A DNA stretch of 64,000 bases from the NCBI RefSeq assembly GCF_030272615.1, contig NC_081414.1:236890233-236954232 (forward strand), given 5' to 3'. The translations under genes were made by a program, and so were the position numbers. The first letter of the stretch is position 1; each line of letters starts with the position of its first letter. This document shows, piece after piece, positions 1-10,938 of the stretch. The notes under the pieces were generated by a model that ran no database searches, was not told the DNA's origin, and saw only the letters and a program-made list of their open reading frames with translations. This DNA is from Cryptomeria japonica. Its lineage: Eukaryota; Streptophyta; Pinopsida; Cupressales; Cupressaceae.

Positions 1-351
1 TGTTGAAGATCTATACCTGGTTCCGACAAGTTGTGAACACTTGTTTGGTGATTTTCTGAAAGAGCTTGATGGCCCACAAAAGTTTTCCTAAAAAAATATT
101 GGTATGCAGGGCAACCGAAAGAGTTAGGGTTAAGAGTAATTATTATACCTAAAATTTAGGTATGTGATGGATAAAAGTAATATAAACATTTCATTTCTCA
201 ATTTTCATTTGAAGCAAAAGAGCAGTAGAGCGAAAAAGAGCAGAATTTTGTGAGATTCAGAGCAAATAGAAGATTCATCATTCGATCTTGCATCTGGTTG
301 AGAGGTATTTATTGGCTAACACTTTTTTACCTTTAATCTTGAAATTTTGCT
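1..351 (+). other. Stretch upstream of the accessory ORF; possible tail of a preceding ORF
   Basis: The frame starting at base 2 is open for about 30 codons and stops near base 92. It could be the end of a polyprotein that lies left of the window, but it is too short to identify. Bases 92-351 are AT-rich with no recognisable motif and lead to the ATG at 352. Confidence 0.3.
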
Positions 352-3300
352 ATGGCATCCTTTGGTATTGCAACCCCATTGGTAGTTGATGTCATTGAAA
401 GAGCTAGACCCATTTTTAAGAAGCATCCTTATAAGTCTATGGGAGATGATTCGAGTGGTTCTTTCTCATCCATTTTGTATGGAGTATTGCATGTAAAAGA
501 TATTAGGGCTTACATCCATTGTAACATTAAAGAGCTCAAAAGTGTCCAAATGTTGAATTTATACTCGAAGCACATGATTGATGGAATGGGTAACCTGAAA
601 CCTAAAACCTGAATTCAAGTCAACTGAGGAGAAGGGTTTCACACAGTTTGTTCATTTTCTGGTGTTTGATGAGCCATAGTGGGTTTGATACATTTTGAGT
701 AGGATATGTGATGAATGTATGTGTCTTGATAAACCTTACAAGATTACTCAGAGTGCAATCAAGGCGGTAACCTATTTAAGCTCAGTCAGTGAGGTGTTTA
801 CTCCAAGAAATGCCAAGAATTAGACGGTTACTAAGGCAACTGGTTCACAATTTGACAATAGATCAATCACTATCCATGATATTGTTGAATATGACGTCTG
901 ATTTAAATTTATGGTGATGGGTTACAAATTATATCAGTCTAGCCAAAACAATTTTGTATCCAATACAACTATCTATGCGGCTTATCAAATATTGAAAGAA
1001 TATAAAAAGTACTATTTGTGTGAAGTGCTCTGCAGAGAGCTATTGAGCAATTTAAAGAAAATAAAGGAAGATAAGAAGAATGTCTTCAAATTTGGAATCT
1101 TGGTTATATGTTTATATTTCTACTTTATGAATGAGATTCCAGGAGTTGGAAAGGTCTAGTGGGCTTATGACAGAACGATAGCGGTACAATCAAAGAAACA
1201 CTCTATGGTCTTGGAGATGCTACAGTCAGGAATGGTATTCTTTGGGGATACTTCAAAATATTTGAAAATATTATGTAGAGCTGTGAGAGAATCTGTAAGG
1301 AGATTGTGGAGAAATATGGAGACTTAATATGCTTCATAGTTGATACTGACCAATGTCTAATGGAAGTTTTAGAACCTAGAGCATCATGGATCATACCAAT
1401 GGGATATGAGGTTGAAGAACAAGTTCTTGATGCCTATGCTCAGTATTTATTAAGCAAATTAGTGGACACATATAATGAAGGATTTGGGTCTTACAAAGAG
1501 AAGAACTTAGACTTACACTCTAAGTTAAAGAAGACTAAGATGCGGATAAAAGCCAAGAAGGAATTTGAGCAGCTAGCGAAAAATATGGGAATTACCGAAG
1601 AGGCAGTCCGGAGAGATAGGGAGAAGAATATTCTAAAATAAGAAGATGTGGTCAAGCTAAAGAAGGCTAAATTGGAATCTATTGTTCCTAAACCAAAGAA
1701 ACCAAAGGGTTCTGCACACTCATCTAGTGGTTGGAAACATGTTATTTCACCTAAGTGTCAAGTCAAACCATCTGATGAAGGTAAGAGAAAGCGAGGACGG
1801 GACAAAGTAATCATCTCTGATGATGAAGAAGAAAAGAATCAAACGATGTTGTCAAGGAAATAAAGCAAAGTGCTAAAACCACCAGAATTGTCAAAGACAA
1901 ATCATACCATGAGAAGCAGCCTAGCAAAATGACTCTATTATGACTGTTAAAAAGATTAAGGAAACCATCGTCAAGGAAGGTAACCTCAAATCTATTTCTA
2001 AGTATTATGAGTTATTGGATTATGTCAGAAAGAGAACCATAGAAGAGGCAACAAATGAATATCTAAATAAATATAATAGAGCTTTAATTGAGATAATGTC
2101 AAATATTCCTTGACGTTTATATGACATTTTAGATATGAGGGAAAAATCAGCTAGGATAGAAGAGGAAAGGATAGGGAATATGTGTTGGTCCAACTCTGTT
2201 CTATAATAGCCAAGGTAGAAGTTGACAAGATTCTTGATGAAAACAAAGAAAAATTTAGAAGCAAGAAAAGAGTAAAGAAAATTATGATTGGTAAAAGTGA
2301 CGAGGTCAGAAAAGAAACTAAACAAATTTTGAGGGCAGTTCTATTGGAGAATTAGTATGAGGTGATACTTGATAAATCTCAGGAAGATGTTGAGAAATAA
2401 ATCTTGAAAAAAGTTGAATTTGAAGGAGATAAGGATAATACAAATGCAAATAATGTTGGTGATCCTTCGGTCGATGACAGGAATGCAGACTCGGAGGAGA
2501 ATGTAGCTCAAGAGAAATTAGAAGTTAAGGTTGCAACTGAGGTAAGAGACACTAAGGATTTGGTAAAGGGGAAGAAGATTTATGTAGAGAATCCAGAATT
2601 CACTCAAGGCCCCATCAACCTTTCTTCTTTGTCCCCTATTCATGGGCCTAAATTGGTCTCATTTTCTCAAGCCAAAGCTCGTGAAGATTTGGAAAAATCA
2701 TGTTCCAAGAATAGTGAGTTGGTCACTTTGGCATCCCATGTATTGGAGAAATTCATGCCTTCATTTCAAACGGACTTATCAAACACTTCATCTAGTAATT
2801 TGAAAAGCCTAATCAATTTTGTGGACAATCACTTTCAACCATTTGACAAATCTACTGAGGAGAAGTTCCACAATGAATTCTATACTAGAAGGTTTCAGAG
2901 ACTGAAGAATATGGTTGAAGATGATAGAGTCACTTTAGATGTTTGTATAAAAGGCATTCAGGATGCATTATCTGAGGGAGGAAATATCTATAAGTCATGT
3001 CTAATGCCATCTAGGTTTACTCAAGATATTGAGAGTAATACTAAAGTGCATGAGGATCAACTTGTCAAATTATCTTAGTCATTTGATCCATTATTAGTCT
3101 CCCTAAGCGGTCATGAAAAACAAGTAATATCATTCCTTGAGAAAATTAGGTTTCTAAATCTAGAAAAGGAGAAAATAATTGGTCAAGTCAGTGAACTTAG
3201 GAGCCTTATCACTCCTAAAATGGATATTATGCTTAGTGGTTTGAAAGATGCTCAAGCTACCATGTAATCCTCTGAGCCATCTGATCTAATATTAGTAGAG

Positions 3301-3417
3301 GCACTTTCATACTTGCTTAGTGGGATCATAAATATGATGTAAAGTCTTAAAAAGAGTTGGGATAGCCATCTAAACTCCTTGAGAAATTCTTATGCAGATA
3401 TTTTTCAATTTTTGTGA
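352..3417 (+). pseudogene. Decayed accessory ORF of the outer copia-like element, unknown function
   Basis: One ancestral reading frame of about 1000 codons can be followed in pieces: 352-612 (begins MASFGIATPLVVD), a +1 frame 613-1159 (includes KPYKITQSAIKAV and YFYFMNEIPGVGKV), then the first frame again at 1306-1641, 1648-1863 and 2404-3078, ending with TGA at 3415-3417. At least eight stops and two frame changes break it. The middle (about 1660-1860) is basic with nuclear-localisation-like clusters (KKPKG, GKRKRGRDK) followed by an acidic run; 2404-2600 is acidic. I recognise no catalytic motif and no zinc knuckle. Its place, directly before the polypurine tract, is where some plant copia elements carry an extra 3' ORF (sometimes called env-like), but I see no convincing signal peptide or membrane anchor. 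Function unknown. Confidence 0.5.
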
Positions 3418-3641
3418 GTATAACTATGTACATATGTATGTAGCATTTTTGGTTTAGATTTTTGGTTTTCGGAACTCTACCATTTCCATTGATGTCAAAG
3501 GTGGAGAGTAGAAAAGTTAAAAATGTTGATCTTAGGGGGGTTTATTGACTTTTGGAGTCCGATAGTTAGATTTTTTATGGTAGTGTATATATTTTGGTTT
3601 TGGTCCGACACAGTCATTTTTCAAGTGTTGCCATCAATGCC

Positions 3642-3653
3642 AAAGGGGGAGAT
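3642..3653 (+). other. Polypurine tract of the outer element
   Basis: AAAGGGGGAGAT sits directly before the LTR start TGTTGAA. This is the usual copia site for priming plus-strand DNA synthesis. The same core occurs next to the inner minus-strand element at 5110-5121. Confidence 0.85.
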
Positions 3654-3689
3654 TGTTGAAAAGAGATATTGTAGGTATTTTGAGATGTT

Positions 3690-3694
3690 GTCAT
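3690..3694. repeat. Target-site duplication GTCAT of the inner copia (left copy)
   Basis: GTCAT directly precedes the left LTR start and is repeated at 10934-10938 directly after the right LTR. A perfect 5-bp duplication is the expected scar of LTR-element integration and fixes both boundaries. Confidence 0.95.
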
Positions 3695-5109
3695 TGATAA
3701 CTCAATGATGAACGGATAGTACCAAACCGGTATTGAGAGGGGGGGTGAATTAGTACAGACAAAAACACACTCTTAAACTGGTTTGTCAGTAGACACTGTG
3801 TATTGATAGACAAATAGTAACATCAGTCCTTAAACAGAGTACAACCGACAAAACCCAGAATAACTGAGACAAGCATAAACCGGTTGACACTTATCTTCTC
3901 ATACAATCTAATACTTCATTTCCATTTCACCCTTATGCATGAACAGGTAATCTACCATCAAAGATATACATATAAGCAACTAGATCATCATGATTCACAT
4001 ATTTTTCACGTGGAAACCCAACTGGGAAAAACCACGATGGGGATGAATACCCACAAGCTTGTTTTTGAACTCTTTAGAAGTCTGCTCTATTAGGAGCCTT
4101 GTCTGGTTAAAGACTGATACAATAGGTTCTGTTAGGAACCGATCCTGTTAGGGATCACCCAGTTAAGGGATGGCTAGAATACCCGATTAAGGGTTAAACC
4201 CTGTTAAAGGTTACCTTGTTAGAGGATTTCAAGAACTCAATGGTTTTGAGTCACCTTGTTAAAGGATTTACAGCAAGTTGATTAAAGCTACCCTGTTAAG
4301 GGATTTTCCAACTATTGAGGTGGTTAGAGATCAACAGGTATTACAATGATCTGATAACAGCACTCAATGCCAATGCAGATCCGCTTAAGCTCCTCTTCAC
4401 CTTCTGCACTTACACTCTACAGGTATCACTTCTCTCCTCTGGTCTGGCAAGAGTCATGTATCTCTTCTCTTGGATACACACACACAAATTTTGCCAACAA
4501 CCTCAGAAAGAGACACAACATCGACCTTATAGGAAAATAGATAGGTCGGTAGCATAAACCCTAAACTCTAAACCTGATAGGTTAAGGAATTCAAACAGTT
4601 CAATCCTGACCATTGAGCACACTGCATTAAATGCAACAGTCTTGATCCAATCTCAAGACATTCTCCATCGTCCATTTTCCATCGATTTCATGGCGACTGA
4701 TAACCCATCACACGTTATCACTATTTACAGACTTTGCACATTCCCGAGGTAGATAGGAACAATCTCCTTCATGCAAGATCCTTCACGCACACAAGGCTTA
4801 CGTGGCAACATGATCTGTTCTTCATTATCATGCTAACTCATCACACAAAGTCATCGATTGAGCCACACTGGCTTGAAGCACTCCAACCGGAAACCATGTA
4901 GTTGAGACTACCAACTGGTAGTCATAAAACGCTTCCATGTGTCAATTCCCGTAACCATATGCCGGTTCACCTTGAACAAACACACCGATTCACTTTGGCA
5001 CAAATGTCGGTTCACAGTGTTAAACCGGTTTTCTTCTCTTTGTCATATTCACATCAATGACAACACATAATGTCATTATGTCCTCATACCGGTTCACATA
5101 ATGCCAACA
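3695..5109 (-). repeat. 3' LTR of the inner copia element
   Basis: On the minus strand the LTR starts TGTTGGCATTATG and ends TTGAGTTATCA, so TG...CA termini are present. It contains a degenerate array of 13-14-bp units of the type CCTGTTAAGGGAT (about 4080-4315) and a short CCCTAAA-like run near 4558-4575. The right LTR has the same length and layout. Confidence 0.95.
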
Positions 5110-5121
5110 ATCTCCCCCTTT
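5110..5121 (-). other. Polypurine tract of the inner copia element
   Basis: On the minus strand this reads AAAGGGGGAGAT and is followed directly by the LTR start TGTTGG. It is the usual plus-strand primer of plant copia elements. Confidence 0.85.
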
Positions 5122-5351
5122 GGCATTAATGGCAATATATAAATATATCTCTTTGTTTCACATCTTCTCCCCATTTTCTGCAGATATCTTCTCCGCTTCA
5201 CATCTTCTCCCCTTTTGACAACAATGCCAAAGTGGAGGCACAAGCTACCCTGTTCCATTATGTTGCTCCCCCTGAGGAGTAGCATCCTTCAACACATCAA
5301 TCCAAAATAAATTTGACTATGCAATACCTGACTGATGTGGAGCATATGCCT
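5122..5351 (-). other. Short 3' untranslated stretch of the inner copia element
   Basis: This lies between the end of the RNase H frame and the polypurine tract and shows no coding signal. It has two imperfect copies of a CTTCACATCTTCTCCCC-type sequence (about 5157-5215 on the + strand). Confidence 0.4.
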
Positions 5352-6176
5352 TTAGTTTACCTCCTGAAGGGGCAACACCCCTAGTTCACCTCTTAAGTAC
5401 ATAAATATAGCCTTTGGGAGAGGCTTGGTGAATATGTCTGCTAACTGCTCCTTACTGGAAACATGTTCCAGTGCAATCTCTTTGTTCTGAACCTTTTCCC
5501 TCAAGAAATGATACTTAAGCTCAAAGTGCTTGGTTCTAGAATGTAAAACCAGATTCTTGGAGATATTAATTGCACTAGTATTGTCACAAAATATACTTAC
5601 CAATTTAGATACAGGAACTTTGAAGCCATTTAACACATGCTTCATCCAAATTGTCTGAGTGCAGTTCATGAAATCTGTAACATACTATGCTTCCGCTGTA
5701 GACTGAGAGATACAACTCTGCTTCTTACTCATCTATGAAACCAGTCTACCACCGAGAAAGAATGCACCACCGGTTGTGCTTTTTCAGTCATCTACATTTC
5801 CTGCCCAATCAGCATTTGTGTATACTTTCAAGTTGAAAACCTTGCTATATGGATACCACAATCCATAGTCAACAGTTCCCTTCAGATACCTAAGAATCCG
5901 CTTGACTGCAACCAAGTGGGATCCTCTTGGGCTTTTCTAGAACCTTGCAGTAATGCCAACTGCATGTGCAATATCTGGTCTACTATGCACTACATAATGC
6001 AACTTACCAATCATTGATCGATATTCCTTCTCATCAACCAATATTGAGTCATCTTCTTTGGATAGTTTAAAACCAGTCACCATCAGAGTACGAACTGGTT
6101 TGCTATCTTCCATGCCAAAGGTCTTCAACACCTCTTTGACATACTTGGACTGAGTGATAAAGATTCCATCTTTCAT
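5352..6176 (-). pseudogene. Copia pol: reverse transcriptase end and RNase H
   Basis: RNase H degrades the RNA strand of the replication hybrid. The upstream piece (5937-6176) carries the connection region, with SMIGKLHYVVHSRPDIAHAV. The piece at 5352-5669 holds the RNase H core: IFCDNTSAINISKN, SRTKHFELKYHFLRE and EQLADIFTKPLP, all standard copia motifs. The stretch between them is readable in the same order (RYLKGTVDYGLWYP) but has several stops, for example one at the usual ARFQ position, where CAG to TAG would explain it. The frame ends just before the polypurine tract, as in intact elements. It is a pseudogene and makes no functional product. Confidence 0.9.
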
Positions 6177-7388
6177 CTATTGGATCTACAGTCCAATGAA
6201 GAATTTAATCTCCCCTATGAGTGGCATCTCAAACTCTTTCTTCATCTCAACTGCAAACTCATGACTCATCTTGTCATCTCCACCAAAGATAATGTCATCA
6301 ACAAATACCTCACAGATCAGGATCTGATCTCCTTCAAAATTCAAGTAGATATTGATATCTTCACTTGTTCTCTCAAATCCAATATTCACAAGATGGGAAT
6401 GCAAGTGTTCATACCATGCTCTAGGTGCCTGCTTTAGACCATATAAGGCTTTATGTAGCCTACATACCATGTCACTGTCTTCAAATAAAGAAAACCCATC
6501 TGGTTGCTCTATATACACCTCCTCTTCAAGTACACCATTTAGGAATGCAGATTTTACATCCATTTGATATACTTTGAAACCATTAAAAGCTGCATATGCA
6601 AGAAGCATACGAACTCCTTCCAATCTGGCTACAGGAGCAAAGGTTTCTCCATAGTCTTCTCCTTCTTCTTGAGCATATCCTTTGCACACCAATCTGGCTT
6701 TGTTCCTAATCACTGTGCCATCCTCATTCAGCTTATTTCTGAAGACCCATTTGGTACCAATGACATTTTTATGCTCCGGTCTGGATACCAAAGACCATGT
6801 ACCATTTTTCTCTATCTGGTCAAGTTCCTCTTCCATTGCCTTGATCCAGTCTTCATCTTTATGTGCCTCTTTGAATTTTTTAGGCTCAAATTCAGAGATC
6901 ATACATGAGTTTTCTCTGACTTTTCTTCTTGTAAGGATTCCTACATCCTTATCTCCTATAATATGCTTAGGATCATGATTCAGCTTGACATACCGAGGAA
7001 TGGTCTTGATGGATTCCTCTTGCTTTTCTTCTTCATCCTCATCTCCATCAGTATCAGCATCTACATCTACAGGTGTAGGAACATTGTTACTGGTACTTGG
7101 TTGACTGACAACTGGTTCCCAGAAGGTTACAACCGGTTCATTTACTGCTTGCTTACTGTCGGTTTCCTCCATTTTCTCAGAGGTTTCATCAACTCTTACA
7201 TTGATGCTTTCTATGATTCTCTGAGTCCTATTATTGAAACACTTGAGAGCTTTGCTCTTGGTGGAATACCCTAGGAATATTCCCTCATCACATTTCACAT
7301 CAAATTTGCTCTGGTGTTCACTCCTCTTGATGTAACATTTTCTACCAAACAATCTAAAGTAGCTAACCATAGGTGTCTTACTGGTCCA
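6177..7388 (-). pseudogene. Copia pol: reverse transcriptase
   Basis: This 394-codon open stretch (6186-7370) spans the end of the integrase C-terminal region ([31 protein letters not shown]) and most of the reverse transcriptase: W-S-L-V then [64 protein letters not shown] and the catalytic FVDDIIFG (equivalent of YVDD). The metal-binding aspartates are present. Between the integrase and reverse transcriptase parts lies an acidic linker with a [16 protein letters not shown] run. Two TAG stops at 6177-6200 end it, where Gln codons are usual (after FIGL). It is the longest intact block of the element. Confidence 0.93.
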
Positions 7389-8253
7389 ATACTAACAAGG
7401 AGTTTTATCCTTACCTTTCTTGATGAGTACCTGGTTCATTGTATAGACTGCAGTGCTCGCCGCTTCTCTCCAAAAGGTGTGAGCTACCCTTCCTTGAATC
7501 AACATGGTTCTACCTGCTTCAACCATAGTCTGGTTATTCCTCTCTGCTAGGCCATTCTACTATGGATTCTGGGGGCCAGACAGTTGCCTCTTGATGCCAT
7601 GTTCTTCATAGTACTTGTTGAATTCACTAGAAGTGAATTCCCCTCCTTGATCAGTTCTCAGGCACTTAATCCTTTTACCGCTTTCCTTCTCCACTAATGC
7701 TTTGAAATCTTTGAACTTTACAAAGGCTTCAGACTTATCTTTCAAGAATGTGACCCACATCATTCTTGAGTAGTCATCAGTGAGAATCATGAAGTACCTA
7801 TCACCCTACACACTTCTAGTTTTCATAGGACCACACAAATCAGTATGCACAAGATCAAGCAAATTGTCAGCAGTGAAAGATTTACCTTTACAGGTTGAGG
7901 AAGACATTTTCCCCAATTGACACTCTTTGCACAAGGTATTATCCGGTTTTCTTAGCATCAGCAACCCTCTAACTACCTTGATCTTACTAGCCTTCACAAT
8001 GTTATCAAAGTTTACATGGCAGAGGCTCTTATGCCATATCCAGCTATCATCAAATTTAGCCATAAGACATGTACTTATATTTGCATTTAGCTGAAATAGG
8101 TTACCTTTGGTCTGCATACCGCTGGCCACCAATTCACCATTCTTTCCTTAGATTCTGCACACTCCATTCTTGAATTCCAAAGTGAGGCCATTGTCATTCA
8201 GTTGGGCAACACTTAGAAGATTGTGTCTCAGACCATCAACCCAATACACATTG
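7389..8253 (-). pseudogene. Copia pol: integrase
   Basis: Integrase inserts the DNA copy into the host genome. The zinc domain is visible as WHKSLCHVNFDNI followed by CKECQLGK (8132-7900). The core has VHTDLCGPM (first Asp), ILTDDYSRMMWVTFLKDKSE, then LRTDQGGEFTS (second Asp) and, after two stops at 7560-7565, NGLAERNN (catalytic Glu). The two adjacent TAG codons stand where copia integrases have Gln-Gln (PQQNG), so each is one C-to-T change away. Another stop lies near 8150, and a frame change near 8254 separates it from gag-protease. Inactive. Confidence 0.92.
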
Positions 8254-9447
8254 TCAACTACTCTTTCCATTCAGAGGGATGGACCCTCTGCCTTTGACCA
8301 TGCATGGTGCATCATTGCCAAAGTGAACCACACCACCATCATACTCTTCCAAGGATAGAAACTTGCTCCGGTCACCAGTCATATGGTGAGAACAGCCACT
8401 GTCAATGATCCACTCATTGGAATTATCAAACTGGGAGACAAGAGCCTTCTTGTCTGACACATCTTCCTTGACAGCAACAAACACAATATCTTCATTTTCT
8501 TCATCCTCTGATTCCTCATCTATGACACCTTCATCAACTGCCACAAAATAGTTTCTCCGATTTCCTCCTTTGAATTTCTTGAACCTTTCCGGTTTGTCCT
8601 TGTTGTCGCTATTGGGACAATTTACAGCAATATGTCCTATCCGGTTACAGAAAAAGCATTTCAAAGGAAGCTTACCTCTATATTTGTCGGTTCCTTTAGG
8701 AAGTTTCCTGGCAAGGAGCGCTTCAAATGCCATCAGAATCTCCTCATCATCCATTTCTCTGCTCTATCTTGGTTCACCACTAGTGCTAGCTTCTTTTCCT
8801 TTTCTGGATGGTACAGCAAAAGCTTTAAAAGCTGATTCAATCTTTTGAACACTGCCATCAAAACTATTTAGCTCATAGGCTGTCAACTTTGCAATGATGG
8901 AGTCTAGGGATACCTTAGTCTTGTCTATTGATCTCAGCTCCTAAATAGCAACAACCCTTATTGCATAGACCGGCAATAGGGATCTCAGGACTTTGCTTAC
9001 CATAGTGGAATCTTCCATTTTACCACCAACACTCTTGATATCAGCAACAACCGTTTTGATTCTTATTCCATACTGTTGAATGGTCTCACCTTCAACCATC
9101 CGCATATCTTCAAACTTCCCTCTAAGGCTTTCTTCCTTAGCTTGTTTTACATACTCATCACCGCCATAGATATTTTCAAGAGTATCCCATACCTCTTTGG
9201 GATTTACCTTATCTTGGACATCAATAAACTCAATGTCAGATAAACTACTAATCAGGGCTTCCATGACTTTCCCATTCTCCTGCATCTCTCTCTTTTGGTC
9301 ATCGGTGAGAGTACCATTAGGGGCAACATAGGCATTCTCAACATAGCTCTAGTGTTGAGCACCCATGCTTCTGATGTATATCTTCATTCTGTCTTTCCAT
9401 ATATTGAAATTTTCTCTGTTAAACTTTGGACCTTCCCTCTTCATCAT
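8254..9447 (-). pseudogene. Copia gag and aspartic protease
   Basis: The likely gag start is the ATG at 9447 on the minus strand (MMKREGPKFNRENF, then IWKDRMKIYIRSMG), with a TAG in its first 40 codons. The gag body at 8941-9285 has VWDTLENIYGGDE and GETIQQYGIRIKT, typical of copia gag (UBN2-type). After a stop at 8941-8943 the frame at 8254-8754 gives a zinc knuckle CFFCNRIGHIAVNC (8617-8658, C-x2-C-x4-H-x4-C, intact) and the protease active site IIDSGCSHHMTG (DSG at about 8395-8403). Gag packages the element RNA and the protease processes the polyprotein. It is broken by stops and a frame change, hence a pseudogene. Confidence 0.92.
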
Positions 9448-9504
9448 TAGCCCGGGATCTTTACCTCAAGCGGTTAAGCTTATAACACAGAGGACCTGGA
9501 GGAC

Positions 9505-9516
9505 GCTCTGATACCA
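9505..9516 (-). other. Primer-binding site, tRNA-iMet type
   Basis: On the minus strand TGGTATCAGAGC lies 2 nt after the 5' LTR end. It matches the 3' end of plant initiator tRNA-Met, the usual primer of Ty1/copia elements. Confidence 0.9.
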
Positions 9517-9518
9517 AT

Positions 9519-10933
9519 TGATAACTCAATGATGAACGGATAGTACCAAACCAGTACTGAGAGGGGGGGGTGAATCAGTACAGACAAAAACACACTCTTA
9601 AACCAGTTTGTCAGCAAACACTGTGTATTGACAAACAAACAGTAACACCGGTCCTTAAACAGAGTACAACCGGCAAAACCTAGGATAACTGAGACAAGCA
9701 TAAACCGGTTGACACTTATCTTCTCATACAATCTAACACTTCATTTCCATTTCACCCTTATGCATGAACAGGTAATCTACCATCAAAGATATACATATAA
9801 GCAACTAGATCAACATGATTCACATATTTTTCACGCGGAAACCCAACTAGGAAAAACCACGGTGGGGATGAATACCCACAAGCTTGTTTTTGAACTCTTT
9901 AGAAGTCCGCTCTGTTAGGAGCCTTGTTCGGTTAAAGACTGATACAATAGGTTTTGTTAGGAACCGATCCTGTTAGGGATCACCCAGTTAAGGGATGGCT
10001 AGAATACCCGGTTAAGGGTTAAACCCTATTAAAGGTTACCTTGTTAGAGGATTTCAAGAACTCAATGGTTTTGAGTCACCCTGTTAAAGGATTTACAGCA
10101 AGCCAGTTAAAGCTACCCTGTTAAGGGATTTTCCAACTATTGAGGTGGTTAGAGATCAATAGGTATTGCAATGATTTGATAACAGCACTCAATGCCAATG
10201 CATATCCGCTTAAGCTTCTCTTCACCTTCTACACTTACACTGTGCAAGTATCACTTCTCTCCTCTGGTCTGGCAAGAATCGCATATCTCTTCTCTTGCAT
10301 ACACACACACAACTTTTTCCAACAACCTCAAAAAGAGACACAACATTGACCTTATAGGAAAATAGATAGGTCGGTAGCATAAACCCTAAACCCTAAACCT
10401 GTTAGGTTAAGGAATTAAAACGGTTCAATCCTGACCATTGAGCACACTGCATTAAATGCAACAGTCTTGATCCAATCTCAAGACATTCTCCATTGTCCAT
10501 TTTCCACTGATTTCATGGCGGTTGATAACCCATCACACATTATCACCGTTTACAGACTTCGCACATTCCCGAGGTAGATAGGAACAATCTCCTTCATACA
10601 AGATCCTTCACGCACACAAGGCTTACGTGGCAACATGATCTGTTCTTCGTTATCATGCTAACTCATCACACAAAGTCACCGGTTGAGCCACACAAGCTTG
10701 AAGCACTCCAATCGAAAACCATGTAGTTGAGACAACCAACCGGTAGTCATACAACACTTCATGTGCCGGTTTCCATAACCATATGTTGGTTCACCTTGAA
10801 CAAACACACCACTTCACTTTGGCACAAATGTCAGTTCACAGTGTTAAACCAGTTTTCTTCTCTTTATCATATTCACATCAATGACAACACATAATGTCAT
10901 TATGTCCTCATACCAATTCACATAATGCCAACA
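9519..10933 (-). repeat. 5' LTR of the inner copia element
   Basis: It is the same length (1415 bp) as the partner at 3695-5109 and has the same termini. It contains the CCTGTTAAGGGAT-type degenerate array (about 9905-10140) and a run of CCCTAAA copies at about 10382-10402. Most differences from the partner in the part I aligned are transitions. Confidence 0.95.
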
Positions 10934-10938
10934 GTCAT
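10934..10938. repeat. Target-site duplication GTCAT of the inner copia (right copy)
   Basis: It matches 3690-3694 exactly; the sequence of the outer LTR resumes after it. Confidence 0.95.

Larger units (their letters stand above)
3695..10933 (-). mobile_element. Complete but decayed Ty1/copia retrotransposon (7239 bp, minus strand)
   Basis: The element is bounded by two 1415-bp LTRs (3695-5109 and 9519-10933) and a 5-bp duplication. On the minus strand the order is LTR, tRNA-iMet primer site, gag with zinc knuckle, protease, integrase, reverse transcriptase, RNase H, polypurine tract, LTR. Integrase before reverse transcriptase is diagnostic for copia. All domains are recognisable but are broken by many stop codons, so it cannot make a polyprotein. 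The LTRs differ by about 6-7 % over the first 215 bp that I aligned, almost all transitions, which indicates an old insertion. It lies inside the 3' LTR of another copia-like element in opposite orientation. Confidence 0.95.

Noticed and set aside
3884-4093. 69-codon + strand frame repeated at 9709-9918
   Set aside because: It duplicates only because it lies in both copia LTRs; antisense to the element with no known product.
6180-7550. Several + strand open frames (for example 6564-6908 and 6682-6978)
   Set aside because: They are antisense shadows of the well-supported minus-strand copia reverse transcriptase and integrase.
10380-10402. CCCTAAA copies resembling plant telomere repeat (also near 4558)
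   Set aside because: Only two to three copies, at the same place in both copia LTRs, so part of the LTR; at most a telo-box-like promoter element.
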